From Ktedonobacteria bacterium (GTDB taxonomy: Bacteria; Chloroflexota; Ktedonobacteria; Ktedonobacterales; JACDGC01): a DNA stretch of 47,444 nucleotides. A program made the position numbers and the translations under genes. Below, piece after piece: positions 1-9,078 of the stretch (the first letter of the stretch is position 1; the number at the start of each line of letters is the position of its first letter). The notes beneath the pieces are model-generated. The model saw only the letters and a list, made by a program, of their open reading frames with translations, was not told the DNA's origin and did no database searches. The stretch spans positions 1 through 47,444 of the forward strand of contig DAIDHM010000156.1 in NCBI GenBank assembly GCA_027459705.1, given 5' to 3'.

Positions 1-1
1 C

Positions 2-754
2 TACGTTACCGTGGGCCGTGATCGCTTAGATCGAGAGATGCGCCAGGCCGGGTTAGGGAGCCTTGAAGCGCTCAATGAGGATATACTCCATCAGGTTATG
101 GATGCACTAGCCAAAGAGGGGTTAAAATTTTCGACCATCGAGGACCTCTTCGCGGCGATTGGTGGCGATACCCTGCGTCCATCGAAAGTGATGCATCGTT
201 TGCAACCCCTTGTGGTTCCGCTGCAAACGGAGCCAGATATGGCCGAGGTGCTGGCCGTGGCACCGCCTCCCGGTACCAAGGTCGTATTGAACATGGCGGG
301 TGCGGGGGGACTGCTGGCACGGCTGGCGAATTGTTGCCACCCATTGCCAGTCGACGACATCGTTGGCTATATTAGTCGCGGCCGTGGCATCGTCATTCAT
401 CATAGCCAATGTCGTAGCCTCAAGCGCTTACTCGAACGCGAGGCCGGGCGTAAAGTGCGGACCAATTGGGAAGAGCTGGGCATGGATCGTTTTGAAGCCG
501 CTGTGATCGTCATCGCCAACGACCGGACGGGGTTATTGCGCGATGTCACCCAGCAGATCCATGAAATGCATCTCAACATGGGGGCGATTAGCACGACGAC
601 GAGTCGCAAAGGTATTGCGACCATTCAACTGACACTGCAGATCAACCATATGTATCAACTGGACGAGGCGTTGCATCGGATCCAATCGCTCCGAGATGTG
701 AAATCGGCGGAACGGGATCGCCGCGGTTTTGTCGATGAACCAGCGGGCAACTGA
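2..754 (+). CDS. relA/spoT: RelA/SpoT (p)ppGpp synthetase/hydrolase, C-terminal part
   Basis: The frame is open to the left edge, so only the C-terminal ~250 residues are present. They hold the end of the helical domain, the RIS/zinc-finger-type segment with the family's CCHP motif and the GRGIVIHHSQC block, and a C-terminal ACT domain starting near DRFEAAVIV. In full-length long RSH enzymes these regulatory domains sense the ribosome or amino-acid state and control synthesis and hydrolysis of (p)ppGpp in the cytoplasm. Catalytic domains lie outside the window, so synthetase and hydrolase competence cannot be judged. The gene ends facing the histidine operon, with a hairpin between them. Family assignment is firm; RelA versus bifunctional Rel/SpoT is open. 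Confidence 0.93.
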   Translation, partial: YVTVGRDRLDREMRQAGLGSLEALNEDILHQVMDALAKEGLKFSTIEDLFAAIGGDTLRPSKVMHRLQPLVVPLQTEPDMAEVLAVAPPPGTKVVLNMAGAGGLLARLANCCHPLPVDDIVGYISRGRGIVIHHSQCRSLKRLLEREAGRKVRTNWEELGMDRFEAAVIVIANDRTGLLRDVTQQIHEMHLNMGAISTTTSRKGIATIQLTLQINHMYQLDEALHRIQSLRDVKSAERDRRGFVDEPAGN

Positions 755-810
755 CGAGATAGCGCCATCCACCCGCTGGCATTCCACGGTTGCATGGGTG
801 CTTGAAACAT

Positions 811-862
811 GGTGGTCGCCACTCCCTGTTCGGCGTCAGTCGAACCGCGGGGGCAGACCACC
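811..862. terminator. Hairpin between convergent genes
   Basis: GGTGGTC at 811-817 pairs with GACCACC at 856-862, and inside it GTTCG (828-832) pairs with CGAAC (841-845). It lies between the end of the RelA/SpoT gene and the end of the histidine operon, so it could stop transcription from both sides. There is no U-tract on either strand; function is inferred from position. Confidence 0.45.
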
Positions 863-885
863 TGTAGGGTACTTCGTCACTTTGA

Positions 886-1146
886 TCAATTCAACTGAGC
901 ATCAGTGCTATAGCCAAAGGCAGCGCGGACATACTCAGCGATGCACTCGCGATCCTGGACCCCATCAATCACCATGTGCTCCAGAACCGGCACCATCTCG
1001 GGTGCGAATTCATGCAACTCCTCGATAACCGGCATGTGGTTACGCGCGGGAGTAGGTTCGGTGACAAAGCGAAATAATGCCGTAGTAAAAGCCTCTTCGT
1101 CGTCTACGACCACTCGCAAATAGTGACTTTTTAGGTTCTGTGACAT
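886..1146 (-). CDS. Small protein of unknown function at the end of the his operon
   Basis: An 86-residue acidic soluble protein. The start ATG at 1146 is chosen because GGAGG lies 8 bases upstream; a longer in-frame extension has no such site. No signal peptide or membrane segment is visible. It begins 36 bases after the hisI stop on the same strand, so it is probably the last cistron of the histidine operon, but nothing in the sequence shows a role in histidine synthesis. The middle is rich in Glu, Val and Met (around EELHEFAPEMVPVLEHMV), suggesting helical packing. I do not recognise the family. Confidence 0.6.
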   Translation of the reverse strand: MSQNLKSHYLRVVVDDEEAFTTALFRFVTEPTPARNHMPVIEELHEFAPEMVPVLEHMVIDGVQDRECIAEYVRAAFGYSTDAQLN

Positions 1147-1182
1147 GTACGCATCCTCCGTTGGATTCCTACACAAGTCTCA

Positions 1183-2226
1183 TCACGTTTCGGCTGGCGG
1201 ATCCGCATTATCCGACGTAGACGGACCGCCTGGTTCCACACCGGCGAGTCGAGCGCTCAGGCTGGCAAGATCGCGCGCCACGGGTTCCGTCGGATGCACA
1301 CCCGCCCGCGCCAGCAAAATCCCAAGTTCAGTTAAATCATTCCAGAGCATCTGAAGGAGCGTATCAGGCTCACTTAACGAATCATCGATGATGGCTGGGT
1401 TCGCCATGTTGCCAGAGGCTGGTTCTGCGGAGCGGCGCTGATCCTCTCCTTTCCATGCCCGCAATAACACCTCATCTGGATGCCACTCCTCATAGCTGTA
1501 ACGCGCGGCGCAGGCTGCGAGGCAGAGCCAGAACCCAACCTGGCTACTCTCCAGGAGGACATCCGCGCGTCCTCCCTCATGGCGATGTGAGCCGTTGAGC
1601 ACACCGGCCAATTCGTCCAACTCCTGGCGAGCGCGCGCGCGATAGTGCATTGGTGTCATCGCAGGGTCATTGAGCATCCTGGCTGTCCTCGAGACGGCGC
1701 GATATCTCTGGCCATCATCGCGCAGTCGCCCATAACCAGCATACAGTTCGCGCATCAAGCTAGAGAGTTCGGTATGACGCAGGATAGGGTCAGTTCCACT
1801 CAGGAACGAACTGACGCCTGCCCGCCCAGCATTCGCGTCAATCGCATAGACTGTGCCGGGATCAAAAGTTGGTGGCATCACCTCCTGGAGGGTGCCATCA
1901 GGAAGTAGCACGCGATAATAGCAACTGCGATAACCTGCATGACAAACGCCTGGCCCATTGAGCGTGACTGTCAACAAGAGGCTGTCACCTTCGCAATTGA
2001 TCGCCATCCGCATGAGCCGCAGCGTATTGCCAGAAGTCTCGCCTTTGCGCCAGAGTGCCTGGCGCGAGCGGCTCCAGAAATAGACATCGCCAGTGGATAA
2101 GGTACGTTCCAGCGCTTCGCTATTCATGTACGCCAGCACGAGGACCATACCTGTGCCGTCTTCCTGACATATCGCGGGGATCAGTCCCGCAGCGTCAAAT
2201 CGGACTGCCGACAGCGGACTGCTCAT
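1183..2226 (-). CDS. hisI: Phosphoribosyl-AMP cyclohydrolase with a long C-terminal extension (HisI, possibly HisIE-like)
   Basis: Residues ~1-120 are HisI, which opens the purine ring of phosphoribosyl-AMP. Visible are YFWSRSR, the zinc-ligand block [11 protein letters not shown] and the upstream acidic motif in the form NCEGD, where many homologues have DCDxD. HisI alone is ~110-130 residues; this protein has 347. The remaining ~220 residues contain a helical segment (around ARQELDEL, then [22 protein letters not shown]) that resembles the layout of a HisE/MazG pyrophosphohydrolase helix bundle but lacks its usual conserved GEE motif, followed by a second short helical part. No separate hisE is seen in this operon, so the extension may be a diverged HisE; this is inference. 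The start overlaps the hisF stop by four bases (ATGA). Confidence 0.9.
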   Translation of the reverse strand: MSSPLSAVRFDAAGLIPAICQEDGTGMVLVLAYMNSEALERTLSTGDVYFWSRSRQALWRKGETSGNTLRLMRMAINCEGDSLLLTVTLNGPGVCHAGYRSCYYRVLLPDGTLQEVMPPTFDPGTVYAIDANAGRAGVSSFLSGTDPILRHTELSSLMRELYAGYGRLRDDGQRYRAVSRTARMLNDPAMTPMHYRARARQELDELAGVLNGSHRHEGGRADVLLESSQVGFWLCLAACAARYSYEEWHPDEVLLRAWKGEDQRRSAEPASGNMANPAIIDDSLSEPDTLLQMLWNDLTELGILLARAGVHPTEPVARDLASLSARLAGVEPGGPSTSDNADPPAET

Positions 2227-2987
2227 CGTCGCACCGCCACATCCAACGCTGCCAATACGTCCTTCACCTGACCGATCGTGTACGTTCCATCATGGAAGAT
2301 GGACGCGGCAAGCGCGGCATCCGCTCCGCCTTCCTGCATGACGCGCGCCATATGCGCGGGCGCCCCGGCGCCACCCGAAGCGATGACCGGGACGGGGACC
2401 GCGCCAGCAACCGCGCGAGTCAGCGGCACATCGTAGCCATCAAGTGTACCATCGCGGTCCATACTTGTCAGCAGAATCTCACCCGCCCCAGCATCCACTC
2501 CCCGTTGCGCCCACTCCACCACGTCCAGGCCAGTCGCCATCCGCCCGCCATGGACGAAGACCTCCCAGCCACTGATTGTTCGTTCCGTCCAGCGGGCATC
2601 AATGGCCAATACGATACACTGGCTGCCAAAGGCGCGCGCGCCATCAGTCAAGATTGTGGGTTCGGCGACGGCAGCACTATTGAGACTGACCTTATCTGCC
2701 CCGGACCGGAGCGCCGCCCGCATATCGGCTACCGTGCGTAATCCTCCCCCCAACGTCACCGGCAAGAAGACTTGCGCCGCCGCGCGCCGCAGGACATCCA
2801 GCGCGGCGGCGCGTCCCTCGGCACTCGCGCTGATATCCAGCAGGATGATTTCATCAGCGCCCATCTCGCCATAACGCGCGGCTAATTCCACTGGATCGCC
2901 TGCATCCCGGAGATCTACAAATCGAACGCCTTTGACGACCCGTCCCGCATCGATATCGAGACAGGGGATAATACGTTTCATCAACAT
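2223..2987 (-). CDS. hisF: Imidazole glycerol phosphate synthase cyclase subunit HisF
   Basis: A TIM barrel of 254 residues, normal for HisF. It uses ammonia from HisH to convert PRFAR into imidazole glycerol phosphate and AICAR. The two catalytic aspartates are in CLDID near the N-terminus and in LAIDARW near residue 130; phosphate-binding GGG and ASGGAG motifs are present. The ATG at 2987 overlaps a hisA C-terminal remnant stop and has AAGGGA upstream; an ATG two codons later (2981) is also possible. The first ~37 codons lie inside a 156-bp tandem duplication. hisI overlaps the 3' end by four bases. Confidence 0.96.
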   Translation of the reverse strand: MLMKRIIPCLDIDAGRVVKGVRFVDLRDAGDPVELAARYGEMGADEIILLDISASAEGRAAALDVLRRAAAQVFLPVTLGGGLRTVADMRAALRSGADKVSLNSAAVAEPTILTDGARAFGSQCIVLAIDARWTERTISGWEVFVHGGRMATGLDVVEWAQRGVDAGAGEILLTSMDRDGTLDGYDVPLTRAVAGAVPVPVIASGGAGAPAHMARVMQEGGADAALAASIFHDGTYTIGQVKDVLAALDVAVRR

Positions 2988-3028
2988 GGTTTATCTGTCC
3001 CTTCCTGGCGCGCCGCTACCAGCGCCAT
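2981..3028 (-). pseudogene. hisA 3'-end remnant
   Basis: Fifteen codons and a stop that repeat the hisA C-terminus with one change (QEGTDKPC instead of QEETDKPC). It is the upstream half of the tandem duplication and sits directly before hisF, whose start codon overlaps its stop. Retaining it may preserve the ribosome site that hisF originally used inside hisA. Confidence 0.75.
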
Positions 3029-3038
3029 GGCGCGCGGC

Positions 3039-3143
3039 TCATTCCACTGGATCGCCTGCATCGCGGAGATCCACAAATCGAACGCCTTTGACGGGCTGTC
3101 CAGCGTTGATACCGAGACAGGGGTAATAGTAGTACATCAACAT
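3039..3143 (-). pseudogene. hisF 5'-end remnant (34 codons)
   Basis: Reads as a 34-residue hisF N-terminus ending in a TGA. The conserved core [16 protein letters not shown] is intact, while the catalytic CLDID has become CLGIN and the start has changed to four tyrosines. In true hisF the codon after GAA is TTA; here the frame meets TGA after GAA. It starts inside the hisA stop region, so it may still be translated as a short peptide by coupling. It cannot be catalytic. Confidence 0.8.
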
Positions 3144-3982
3144 GGTTTATCTGTCTCTTCCTGGCGCGCCGCTACCAGCGCCATTGGCAATGTGATCCGG
3201 CCATCATAGAGGGCGCGGCCAATGACCGCGCCAGCCGCACCGGCGCTTGCCAGGGCGCGGATATCATCGACGGTTGTTACCCCACCAGCGATGGTGACCT
3301 CGATTGGGACCTGACCGTCCGGCGCTGAAGCATGGAGAAGCTGTTCGGCAGGGAGGGCGGCTTGAGCATCGGCCAGCGTGGCGGCGACCAGGTCCACATT
3401 GGCACCGGCCAGGGTTCCATCACGGCTGATATCGGTCACCAGGAAACTACGGACGCCCGCGCGGATGGCGCGATGGATCCATGTTGCCGCGTCGCCCGCC
3501 GTCCGTTGCCAGCCATCGACGCGGATGGTGGATGATGGCGCGTCGTCCTGCCTCGCACTGTGCTGGTCCAATGCCACTGCTATGCGAGAAGCACCTGGAC
3601 CCGGGCGTTCTTCGTCTAGTCCACCGTATTGCGACATGAGTTCCGCCAGGAGCGCTGCATTGAGAGCGGCTGTGCCCAAGATGGCGCGGGCGATACCGGC
3701 ATCAAAAGCCTCCGCGACATCCGCCGCAGTGCGCAGGCCACCACCGAGTTGGATAGGCAACCCCACTTCTCGCGCTATCGCGGCGATGATGGGCAGATGA
3801 ACGGGGTGACCATTCCGCGCGCCATCCAGATCAATGATATGCAGCCATGTCGCACCCTGATCGCGCCACCGGCGCGCTGCCTCTAGCGGATCCGCGTCGA
3901 AATGGGTAGCGGCATCAAAATCACCCTGGTAGAGCCGGACGCAGTGACCTCCCAGCAGATCGATCGCGGGAAAAATGATCAT
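3137..3982 (-). CDS. hisA: ProFAR isomerase HisA
   Basis: Phosphoribosylformimino-AICAR-phosphate isomerase, a TIM barrel that opens the ribose ring before the HisH-HisF step. The start ATG at 3982 gives the conserved [12 protein letters not shown] with catalytic Asp, has GGAG upstream, and overlaps the hisH stop by four bases. Further family marks are LGGGLR, the second catalytic region [12 protein letters not shown] and IAGGV. At 281 residues it is ~35 longer than usual; the extra residues lie around [16 protein letters not shown] and [11 protein letters not shown], outside the conserved strands. The last ~16 codons lie in the tandem duplication. Confidence 0.95.
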   Translation of the reverse strand: MIIFPAIDLLGGHCVRLYQGDFDAATHFDADPLEAARRWRDQGATWLHIIDLDGARNGHPVHLPIIAAIAREVGLPIQLGGGLRTAADVAEAFDAGIARAILGTAALNAALLAELMSQYGGLDEERPGPGASRIAVALDQHSARQDDAPSSTIRVDGWQRTAGDAATWIHRAIRAGVRSFLVTDISRDGTLAGANVDLVAATLADAQAALPAEQLLHASAPDGQVPIEVTIAGGVTTVDDIRALASAGAAGAVIGRALYDGRITLPMALVAARQEETDKPC

Positions 3983-4812
3983 ACTGCTCCTTTCGTCAAG
4001 GCTAGAAAATTGCGCAACAATGCCAATCCAACATCGCCACTCTTCTCGGGATGGAACTGCGTTCCCCACAAGCGGCCGCGCCCCACGATGGCGCAGACCG
4101 GACCACCATGCTCCGTCCAGGCAGTCGCTACCTGCACGTCGCCGGTTGGTCCGATATCCGCTGGTTCGCAGTTATATGAATGTACGAAATAGGCCGAGAA
4201 GCCGTTGGGGAGGCCTGCGCAAATCGCCAAATTATTGGGGAGATCCGGCTGCATTGCCGTGTTTGTTGGCCAGGTCACCGTGTTCCAACCCATATGCGGT
4301 ATCTTGGTCATGGAGGCTGCAGGCGAACTCTGATTGAACTGGGAGTCGTCCATCCTCCTGGGATCGGACCACTCGGCCGGATCGGCCCTTCCGAATCCCT
4401 GACTGGTCCGATCCTGGGCAGGGGCAGAGTTTATTTGATCAGTCAGGCGTGCAGGCTGCATGCGGCGCACGCGCCCGTGTAAAATACCCAATCCATCGCA
4501 GTCATCCTCTTCGCTGTGCGTGAAGAAGAGCTGCATACCAAGGCAAATTCCCAGCAGTGGCACCTCTGTGTGTTGCAGAAAGTTATCTAAACCGGTGGTG
4601 CGCAAGTGATCCATGGCAGAGCCTGCGGCACCCACGCCTGGCAAAATGATGCCACTGGCTCCCTCGCAATCGGAGGGATCCTGCGCGATAACCACTGCAG
4701 GGACCAGACCATCCAAACCACCAGATGCCTGTATGGCGCGACTCAAACTCAGAAGGTTACCCGCTCCATAGTCAATAATCGCGATGCGGGGGGAAGTTCC
4801 TGCGATGCTCAT
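3979..4812 (-). CDS. hisH: Imidazole glycerol phosphate synthase glutaminase subunit HisH
   Basis: Class I glutamine amidotransferase that feeds ammonia to HisF. Catalytic Cys is in GICLGMQ, and the His and Glu in HPEKSG; PGVGA and PHMGWN are also conserved. Typical HisH has ~200-215 residues; this has 277. Most of the excess is one block of ~45 polar, Ser/Asp/Pro-rich residues between RRMQPARL and KIPHMGWN, encoded around 4310-4450, which contains an inverted DNA repeat. The active-site blocks are intact, so the enzyme is probably functional. Start overlaps the hisB stop (ATGA) and the stop overlaps the hisA start. Confidence 0.94.
   Translation of the reverse strand: MSIAGTSPRIAIIDYGAGNLLSLSRAIQASGGLDGLVPAVVIAQDPSDCEGASGIILPGVGAAGSAMDHLRTTGLDNFLQHTEVPLLGICLGMQLFFTHSEEDDCDGLGILHGRVRRMQPARLTDQINSAPAQDRTSQGFGRADPAEWSDPRRMDDSQFNQSSPAASMTKIPHMGWNTVTWPTNTAMQPDLPNNLAICAGLPNGFSAYFVHSYNCEPADIGPTGDVQVATAWTEHGGPVCAIVGRGRLWGTQFHPEKSGDVGLALLRNFLALTKGAV
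4359..4414. repeat. Inverted repeat inside the hisH insertion; member of a short dispersed motif
   Basis: GGATCGGACC at 4361-4370 is the exact inverse of GGTCCGATCC at 4405-4414. The 10-mer TGGGATCGGA (4359-4368) recurs at 5998-6007 in the hisC part and at 8874-8883 just before the hisG start. GACTGGTCC (4401-4409) recurs in the hisD-hisC linker near 6667. All lie in loops, linkers or leader sequence and keep the reading frame. Confidence 0.6.
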
Positions 4813-5465
4813 CCCAGTGTTCCTTTCGTCGAAGGGATCTCACCGAAAGCATTGAGCCGCGCCGCGTCACGCAACGCCAGGCCAGCCGCCTTCCAGATGG
4901 CCTCCAACGCGTGATGGGCATTACGCGCTCGGAGGAGGTCAACATGCAGCGTCAATCCGGCCCGGGTTACCAGCGCACGCCAAAACTCCTCTGCCAACGC
5001 CGGATCAAAGGTTCCGACACGTTGACCCGCCAGCGCGTAGTCAGCACCCGCTAATGGGTTCGCCCCAACGGCCACATTCCAAACCAAAAATGGTCGCCCC
5101 GAACAATCCACCACGACTCGCGCCAGTGCATCATCCATTGGGACATATGCATGGGCGAAACGCGTAATTCCACGGGCATCTCCCAGCGCGGCACGCCAGG
5201 CATCGCCGAGGACCAACCCGACATCCTCCACCGTGTGATGATCATCAACCGCCAGATCCCCATGGGCACGGACTGTCAGATCAAAGCGTCCATGGCGGCC
5301 CATGGCATCGAGCATGTGATCCAGGAATGGTACGCCGGTGGCGATGTCTGTCTGGCCCGTTCCATCGAGACACCACGTCAACTGCACGTCGGTCTCGCGG
5401 GTGACGCGATGTTGGGTGGCCTGGCGCGGCGCACCGATCCCTGTGCTTGTCGGAACATCAGTCAT
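4809..5465 (-). CDS. hisB: Imidazoleglycerol-phosphate dehydratase HisB
   Basis: Dehydrates imidazole glycerol phosphate to imidazole acetol phosphate using two Mn ions. The two metal-binding motifs are DDHHTVED and NAHHALE, with FLDHMLDAMGRH upstream. The ATG at 5465 gives 218 residues, has GGAGG upstream, and overlaps the hisDC stop by four bases; upstream in-frame codons belong to the hisC coding region in another frame. It is the monofunctional dehydratase, without a fused phosphatase. Histidinol-phosphate phosphatase is not found in this operon. Confidence 0.95.
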   Translation of the reverse strand: MTDVPTSTGIGAPRQATQHRVTRETDVQLTWCLDGTGQTDIATGVPFLDHMLDAMGRHGRFDLTVRAHGDLAVDDHHTVEDVGLVLGDAWRAALGDARGITRFAHAYVPMDDALARVVVDCSGRPFLVWNVAVGANPLAGADYALAGQRVGTFDPALAEEFWRALVTRAGLTLHVDLLRARNAHHALEAIWKAAGLALRDAARLNAFGEIPSTKGTLG

Positions 5466-7972
5466 CGTGTTGCCTCCGCGTATGCTGTTTGGAGTGCTGC
5501 CAAAAACATTGAATTTTCGGCGTACGTGCCAACAGTGACACGCAAGCAACGCCGCAATCTGGGTTGGGGATAGTGGCGTACCAGAATGCCTCGTGCTGCC
5601 AGCGTGCGCACGATTCCGCTGGCATCCTCCACGGGTAATTCCACTAACAGAAAATTCGTTGCTGAAGGGTACACTTTGATCCCTGGCCACGATCCCATCG
5701 TATCGGCGAGCCGCGTCCGTTCCTCAATGAGTGCTTTGCGAATCTGGGACACCCACCCGCCGGGCGACGCCTGCCCAAAGCCGCCCACGTCATCTGAAAG
5801 TGTCGCGAGTGCCGCGGCTTCGGCAATGGCATTGACATTAAAAGGATGGCGACGCGCGTCGAGCCGGGAGATTACTGTGGGGTCAGCGACAGCATAGCCG
5901 AAGCGCAGTCCGGCCAAGCCAGCGATTTTGCTCAAAGTGCGGACGACCACAAGGCGCGCGCATGCTACTGGATCATCCACCCGCACGGTTCGACCAGTGG
6001 GATCGGACGGACTACGTCCATAGGTTAAAGGTTGATGCAGCAACAGCGGCATTACCGTGGTATCGCCCGAAGCGTCCGCGCTCATGGGGTCGTCGATCAG
6101 ATAGTACGCTTCGTCCACGACAATCAGTGGACCAGCGGCGAGGAGGGCGGGCAGTATCGAAAGGTCCACCGGCGTGCCAGTCGGATTATTGGGTGAGCAG
6201 ATCCAGATCAGTTTTGTTCGGGGCGTCACCGCTGCCAGGACGGCCGACAGATCCACCTGGAAGTCCGCGTCGAGTGGCACATCCACGATGGTCGCACCAG
6301 CAAGGCTCGCTTCAAATCGATAGATGCCGAAGGTCGGTTCGCAGATGATGACCTCATCCCCAGGGCCGAGGCGATCCAATGTGATAAGATGCAATAATTC
6401 ATCAGAACCATTCCCCGCGATGACCATCTCTGGCGTACAACCGAGCGCATTGGAGAGTTGCTGGCGCAGTTGTCGTTGGCCGGCATCAGGGTAGCGATTC
6501 ACCTGCGCGGCGGCGGCATACATCGCCGTCCGGACCTGGGGCGCGACGGCATACGGGTTCTCATTGGCGTTCAGACGCACTGGAGGGTCCACTCTCTGTG
6601 GCTCATACGCGCCTGGCGACGAGATGAATCCAGCTTGTTGTCCGGATGGTCCGGTCCCTTCGGACGGACTGGTCCCATCGACATCGGTGAATCGCGCAGA
6701 GATGGATGCAGCATGTGCAGGTAGTCCTTCCGTTTCAGCCAGACAGACGATCGTCGAACGCAGGTGCGCCAGGCCGTCGGGAGTGGCGGACTGCACCTGC
6801 ATCCAACGACCGAAGTGTTGAAGGGAGAGCGGGCCAAAACCTCGGGCATAGCCTGCTGTAGGGAGGGTGTGGTTGCCGCCGGTCGCATAGTCTCCGGCGG
6901 CCTCAGGCGCCCAGCTCCCCAGAAAGACCGAGCCAGCGTGGTGGACGCGAGGCAACCACCGCTCCGGATCCGCGACGGCGAGTTCGAGATGCTCAGGCGC
7001 ATAGGCATTGGCGAAATCGATCGCGTCGTCCAGATTGGAGGCGACTAGCAGGGCACCATTGTTGGCCAGGCTACGCGCGATCACACTGGCGGTCGCGAGC
7101 GTGGCGAGTTGCCGTTCGATTGCGGCGGCGACGTCTTCCGCTATCTTCGTAGAGGTGGTTACCAGAACAGGTGCACTGGTCGGTCCGTGTTCTGCCTGGG
7201 CCAGCAGATCTGCCGCGACCCAGGCGGGTCTCGCGCTTTCGTCAGCGATGATAAGCACTTCAGATGGACCTGCTGGCATATCGATGGCGACCTGCCCCGC
7301 GACGCGTTGCTTGGCGGCGGCGACATAGGCACTCCCCGGACCAACCAACAGATCTACCTTAGGGATGGTTCTGGTTCCAAAGGCCATCGCGGCAATTGCC
7401 TGGGCGCCCCCTACGCTATAGACACGCGATACCCCCGCCATTTCCGCTGCCGCGAGCACTTCGGCGGCGACGCGTCCATCAGGACCAGGCGGTGTGCACA
7501 TGATGATTTCCGGGCAACCCGCGATGCGGGCGGGGATGGCGGTCATTAAGACGGTCGATGGATAGCGGGCTCCGCCACCAGGGACATAGATTCCAACACG
7601 CTGGATGGGACGCCAGACGCGCCAGACGCGCACCCCCGGCGTTGTCTCGACGGCACTGGCCTCCATCGCGGCGAATTGCGCGGTGTGGAAAGATTCGATG
7701 GCATTGGATGCGGCGCGCAACGCCGCGCGATAAGTGGGATCCGTCTGGGTGGTAGCGGTCTGGATGGAGGCTGAATCGACCGCCAGATCAGTCAGGTCGA
7801 CCTGATCGAAGCGACGAGTATAGTCAAACAGCGCGGCGTCGCCGCGCGCGCGGACCTCCGCGATAATGGCATCGACGATGGGGATCAAATCAGCGAGTTG
7901 CCCTTGACCCCGTTTGAGGATCTGGGAACGACGCTGGTCGGTGAGATCTTCGAGGTGTTCGATAGCAATCAT
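5462..7972 (-). CDS. hisDC: Fused histidinol dehydrogenase / histidinol-phosphate aminotransferase (HisD-HisC)
   Basis: One uninterrupted 836-residue frame. Residues ~1-425 are HisD (two-step NAD oxidation of histidinol to histidine): [34 protein letters not shown] and GGNHTLPT. Residues ~465-836 are HisC, a PLP aminotransferase: [23 protein letters not shown] and the PLP lysine in [11 protein letters not shown]. The ~40-residue linker is Gly/Ser/Pro-rich ([12 protein letters not shown]), as is a loop in HisC ([10 protein letters not shown]). HisC makes histidinol phosphate and HisD acts after dephosphorylation, so the fusion joins two non-adjacent steps. hisD starts one base after the hisG stop; hisB overlaps the end. 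Both domains look complete. Confidence 0.94.
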   Translation of the reverse strand: MIAIEHLEDLTDQRRSQILKRGQGQLADLIPIVDAIIAEVRARGDAALFDYTRRFDQVDLTDLAVDSASIQTATTQTDPTYRAALRAASNAIESFHTAQFAAMEASAVETTPGVRVWRVWRPIQRVGIYVPGGGARYPSTVLMTAIPARIAGCPEIIMCTPPGPDGRVAAEVLAAAEMAGVSRVYSVGGAQAIAAMAFGTRTIPKVDLLVGPGSAYVAAAKQRVAGQVAIDMPAGPSEVLIIADESARPAWVAADLLAQAEHGPTSAPVLVTTSTKIAEDVAAAIERQLATLATASVIARSLANNGALLVASNLDDAIDFANAYAPEHLELAVADPERWLPRVHHAGSVFLGSWAPEAAGDYATGGNHTLPTAGYARGFGPLSLQHFGRWMQVQSATPDGLAHLRSTIVCLAETEGLPAHAASISARFTDVDGTSPSEGTGPSGQQAGFISSPGAYEPQRVDPPVRLNANENPYAVAPQVRTAMYAAAAQVNRYPDAGQRQLRQQLSNALGCTPEMVIAGNGSDELLHLITLDRLGPGDEVIICEPTFGIYRFEASLAGATIVDVPLDADFQVDLSAVLAAVTPRTKLIWICSPNNPTGTPVDLSILPALLAAGPLIVVDEAYYLIDDPMSADASGDTTVMPLLLHQPLTYGRSPSDPTGRTVRVDDPVACARLVVVRTLSKIAGLAGLRFGYAVADPTVISRLDARRHPFNVNAIAEAAALATLSDDVGGFGQASPGGWVSQIRKALIEERTRLADTMGSWPGIKVYPSATNFLLVELPVEDASGIVRTLAARGILVRHYPQPRLRRCLRVTVGTYAENSMFLAALQTAYAEATR

Positions 7973-7973
7973 G

Positions 7974-8870
7974 TCAAATCACCAATTTCTCGATATTGGC
8001 TACCAGGATCTCTGATGCGCCAGCAGAACGGAGCGCCTCGATCTTTTCCCAGAAGAGGTCTTCCGCGAGGACGGTATGGACGGAGACCCATTCTGGATCT
8101 TCCAGCGGGATGATCGTTGGCATGCGTAGTCCAGGTACAATTGCGCGGATATGCGGCAACGCGGCGCGCGGCGCGTTCATCATGATGTAACGATAGCGTT
8201 TGGCGGCCAGCGCGCTATTCAAACGCAGGACAAAACGATCGATGATCGCGCGTCGCACGGGATCGCTCAGGGCAGCGGGGGCGGCAATCAGCACAGCTTC
8301 GGAACTGGCAATCTCATCAACTGTACGCAGATCATGCGTGAGGAGTGAGCTGCCGGTGGCCGTCAAATCGGCGATAGCTTCGGCAACACCCAGAGCGGGA
8401 GCAATCTCGACGCCGCCCGCAATCTCGATGATAGTGACGGGGATATCCCGCGCGGCAAAGAAAGCGCCAACTGTGCGAGGATAGGTCGTGGCAATGCGTC
8501 GCCCCGCGAGGTCATCAACGCGTTGCACAGTTGGGTCATTAGGGACGGCGATAACCAGTCGGCACTGACCAAAACCCAGACCGCGAATCTCCTCGATGCG
8601 CGTCGAGTCACCCCGCTCCAGCAAGATATTGCGGCCAACGATGCCCATATCGGCGGTGCCATTGGCGACATAACCAGGAATATCATCATCGCGCGCCGCG
8701 AGGATCGCGAGCGGAAAATTGCGGCAGGGCGAGAGGAGGCGTGTGCGGTATGTATCGAAGGTAAGGCCACACCCATTGAGGAGTCCCACCGTCTCTTGAG
8801 TGAGGCGGCCATCCTTCTGGATAGCGAGACGGGGACGTTTAGCCGCCTGGGCAATGTCCAGGTTTGTCAT
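7974..8870 (-). CDS. hisG: ATP phosphoribosyltransferase HisG, long form
   Basis: First committed enzyme of histidine synthesis, joining ATP and PRPP. The start at 8870 (MTNLDIAQ) is preferred because the preceding in-frame codons come from the attenuator leader; AAAGGA lies ~14 bases upstream, which is distant. Marks of the family: QKDGRL, GTADMGIVGRN and the PRPP-binding region with a TGSSL loop. At 298 residues it has the C-terminal ACT-like regulatory domain (MPTIIPLED to the end) of the long form, which needs no HisZ and is feedback-inhibited by histidine. First structural gene of the operon; regulated by the leader upstream. Confidence 0.95.
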   Translation of the reverse strand: MTNLDIAQAAKRPRLAIQKDGRLTQETVGLLNGCGLTFDTYRTRLLSPCRNFPLAILAARDDDIPGYVANGTADMGIVGRNILLERGDSTRIEEIRGLGFGQCRLVIAVPNDPTVQRVDDLAGRRIATTYPRTVGAFFAARDIPVTIIEIAGGVEIAPALGVAEAIADLTATGSSLLTHDLRTVDEIASSEAVLIAAPAALSDPVRRAIIDRFVLRLNSALAAKRYRYIMMNAPRAALPHIRAIVPGLRMPTIIPLEDPEWVSVHTVLAEDLFWEKIEALRSAGASEILVANIEKLVI

Positions 8871-8945
8871 GATTGGGATCGGATCCTTTCCAGATGGAGA
8901 GATCGGACCGAACCGCCTGATGTGACTGTGTGGAGGAAATAGAAG

Positions 8946-9078
8946 CAGTCGACTAAGGGCTGGGTTGGCTGAACGGTTCATCCGCCCCGCCAGTGGCAGG
9001 TCGACTGTTCATGGGGTGAGGGGGAATATTCCGCTCATCGTGGGGCACACAGCGCGCAGGCGGTGTTGACCCTCACCC
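8946..9078 (-). promoter_or_regulatory. Putative histidine attenuator (nested inverted repeats)
   Basis: Two exact inverted repeats lie between the leader peptide and hisG. CCCTCACCC (9070-9078), which includes the leader stop codon, pairs with GGGTGAGGG (9014-9022). GTCGACTG (9000-9007) pairs with CAGTCGAC (8946-8953), followed in the transcript by CTTCTATTTCC, a weak U-rich tail. A ribosome stalled on His codons or sitting on the stop would cover the first arm and alter folding. The first hairpin is well placed as the anti-antiterminator and the second as terminator; a clear antiterminator pairing was not worked out. Confidence 0.6.

Larger units (their letters stand above)
2875..3184. repeat. 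156-bp imperfect tandem duplication across the hisA/hisF junction
   Basis: 2875-3028 and 3031-3184 align at a constant offset of 156 bases without indels. Shared stretches include the segment with TTTATCTGTC, CTTCCTGGCGCGCC and AGCGCCAT, and the hisF 5' codons. Each copy holds the 3' end of hisA (~15 codons) and the 5' end of hisF (~36 codons). Copy 2875-3028 carries the working hisF start; copy 3031-3184 carries the working hisA end. The redundant halves have diverged, mostly in the extra hisF codons. Confidence 0.9.
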
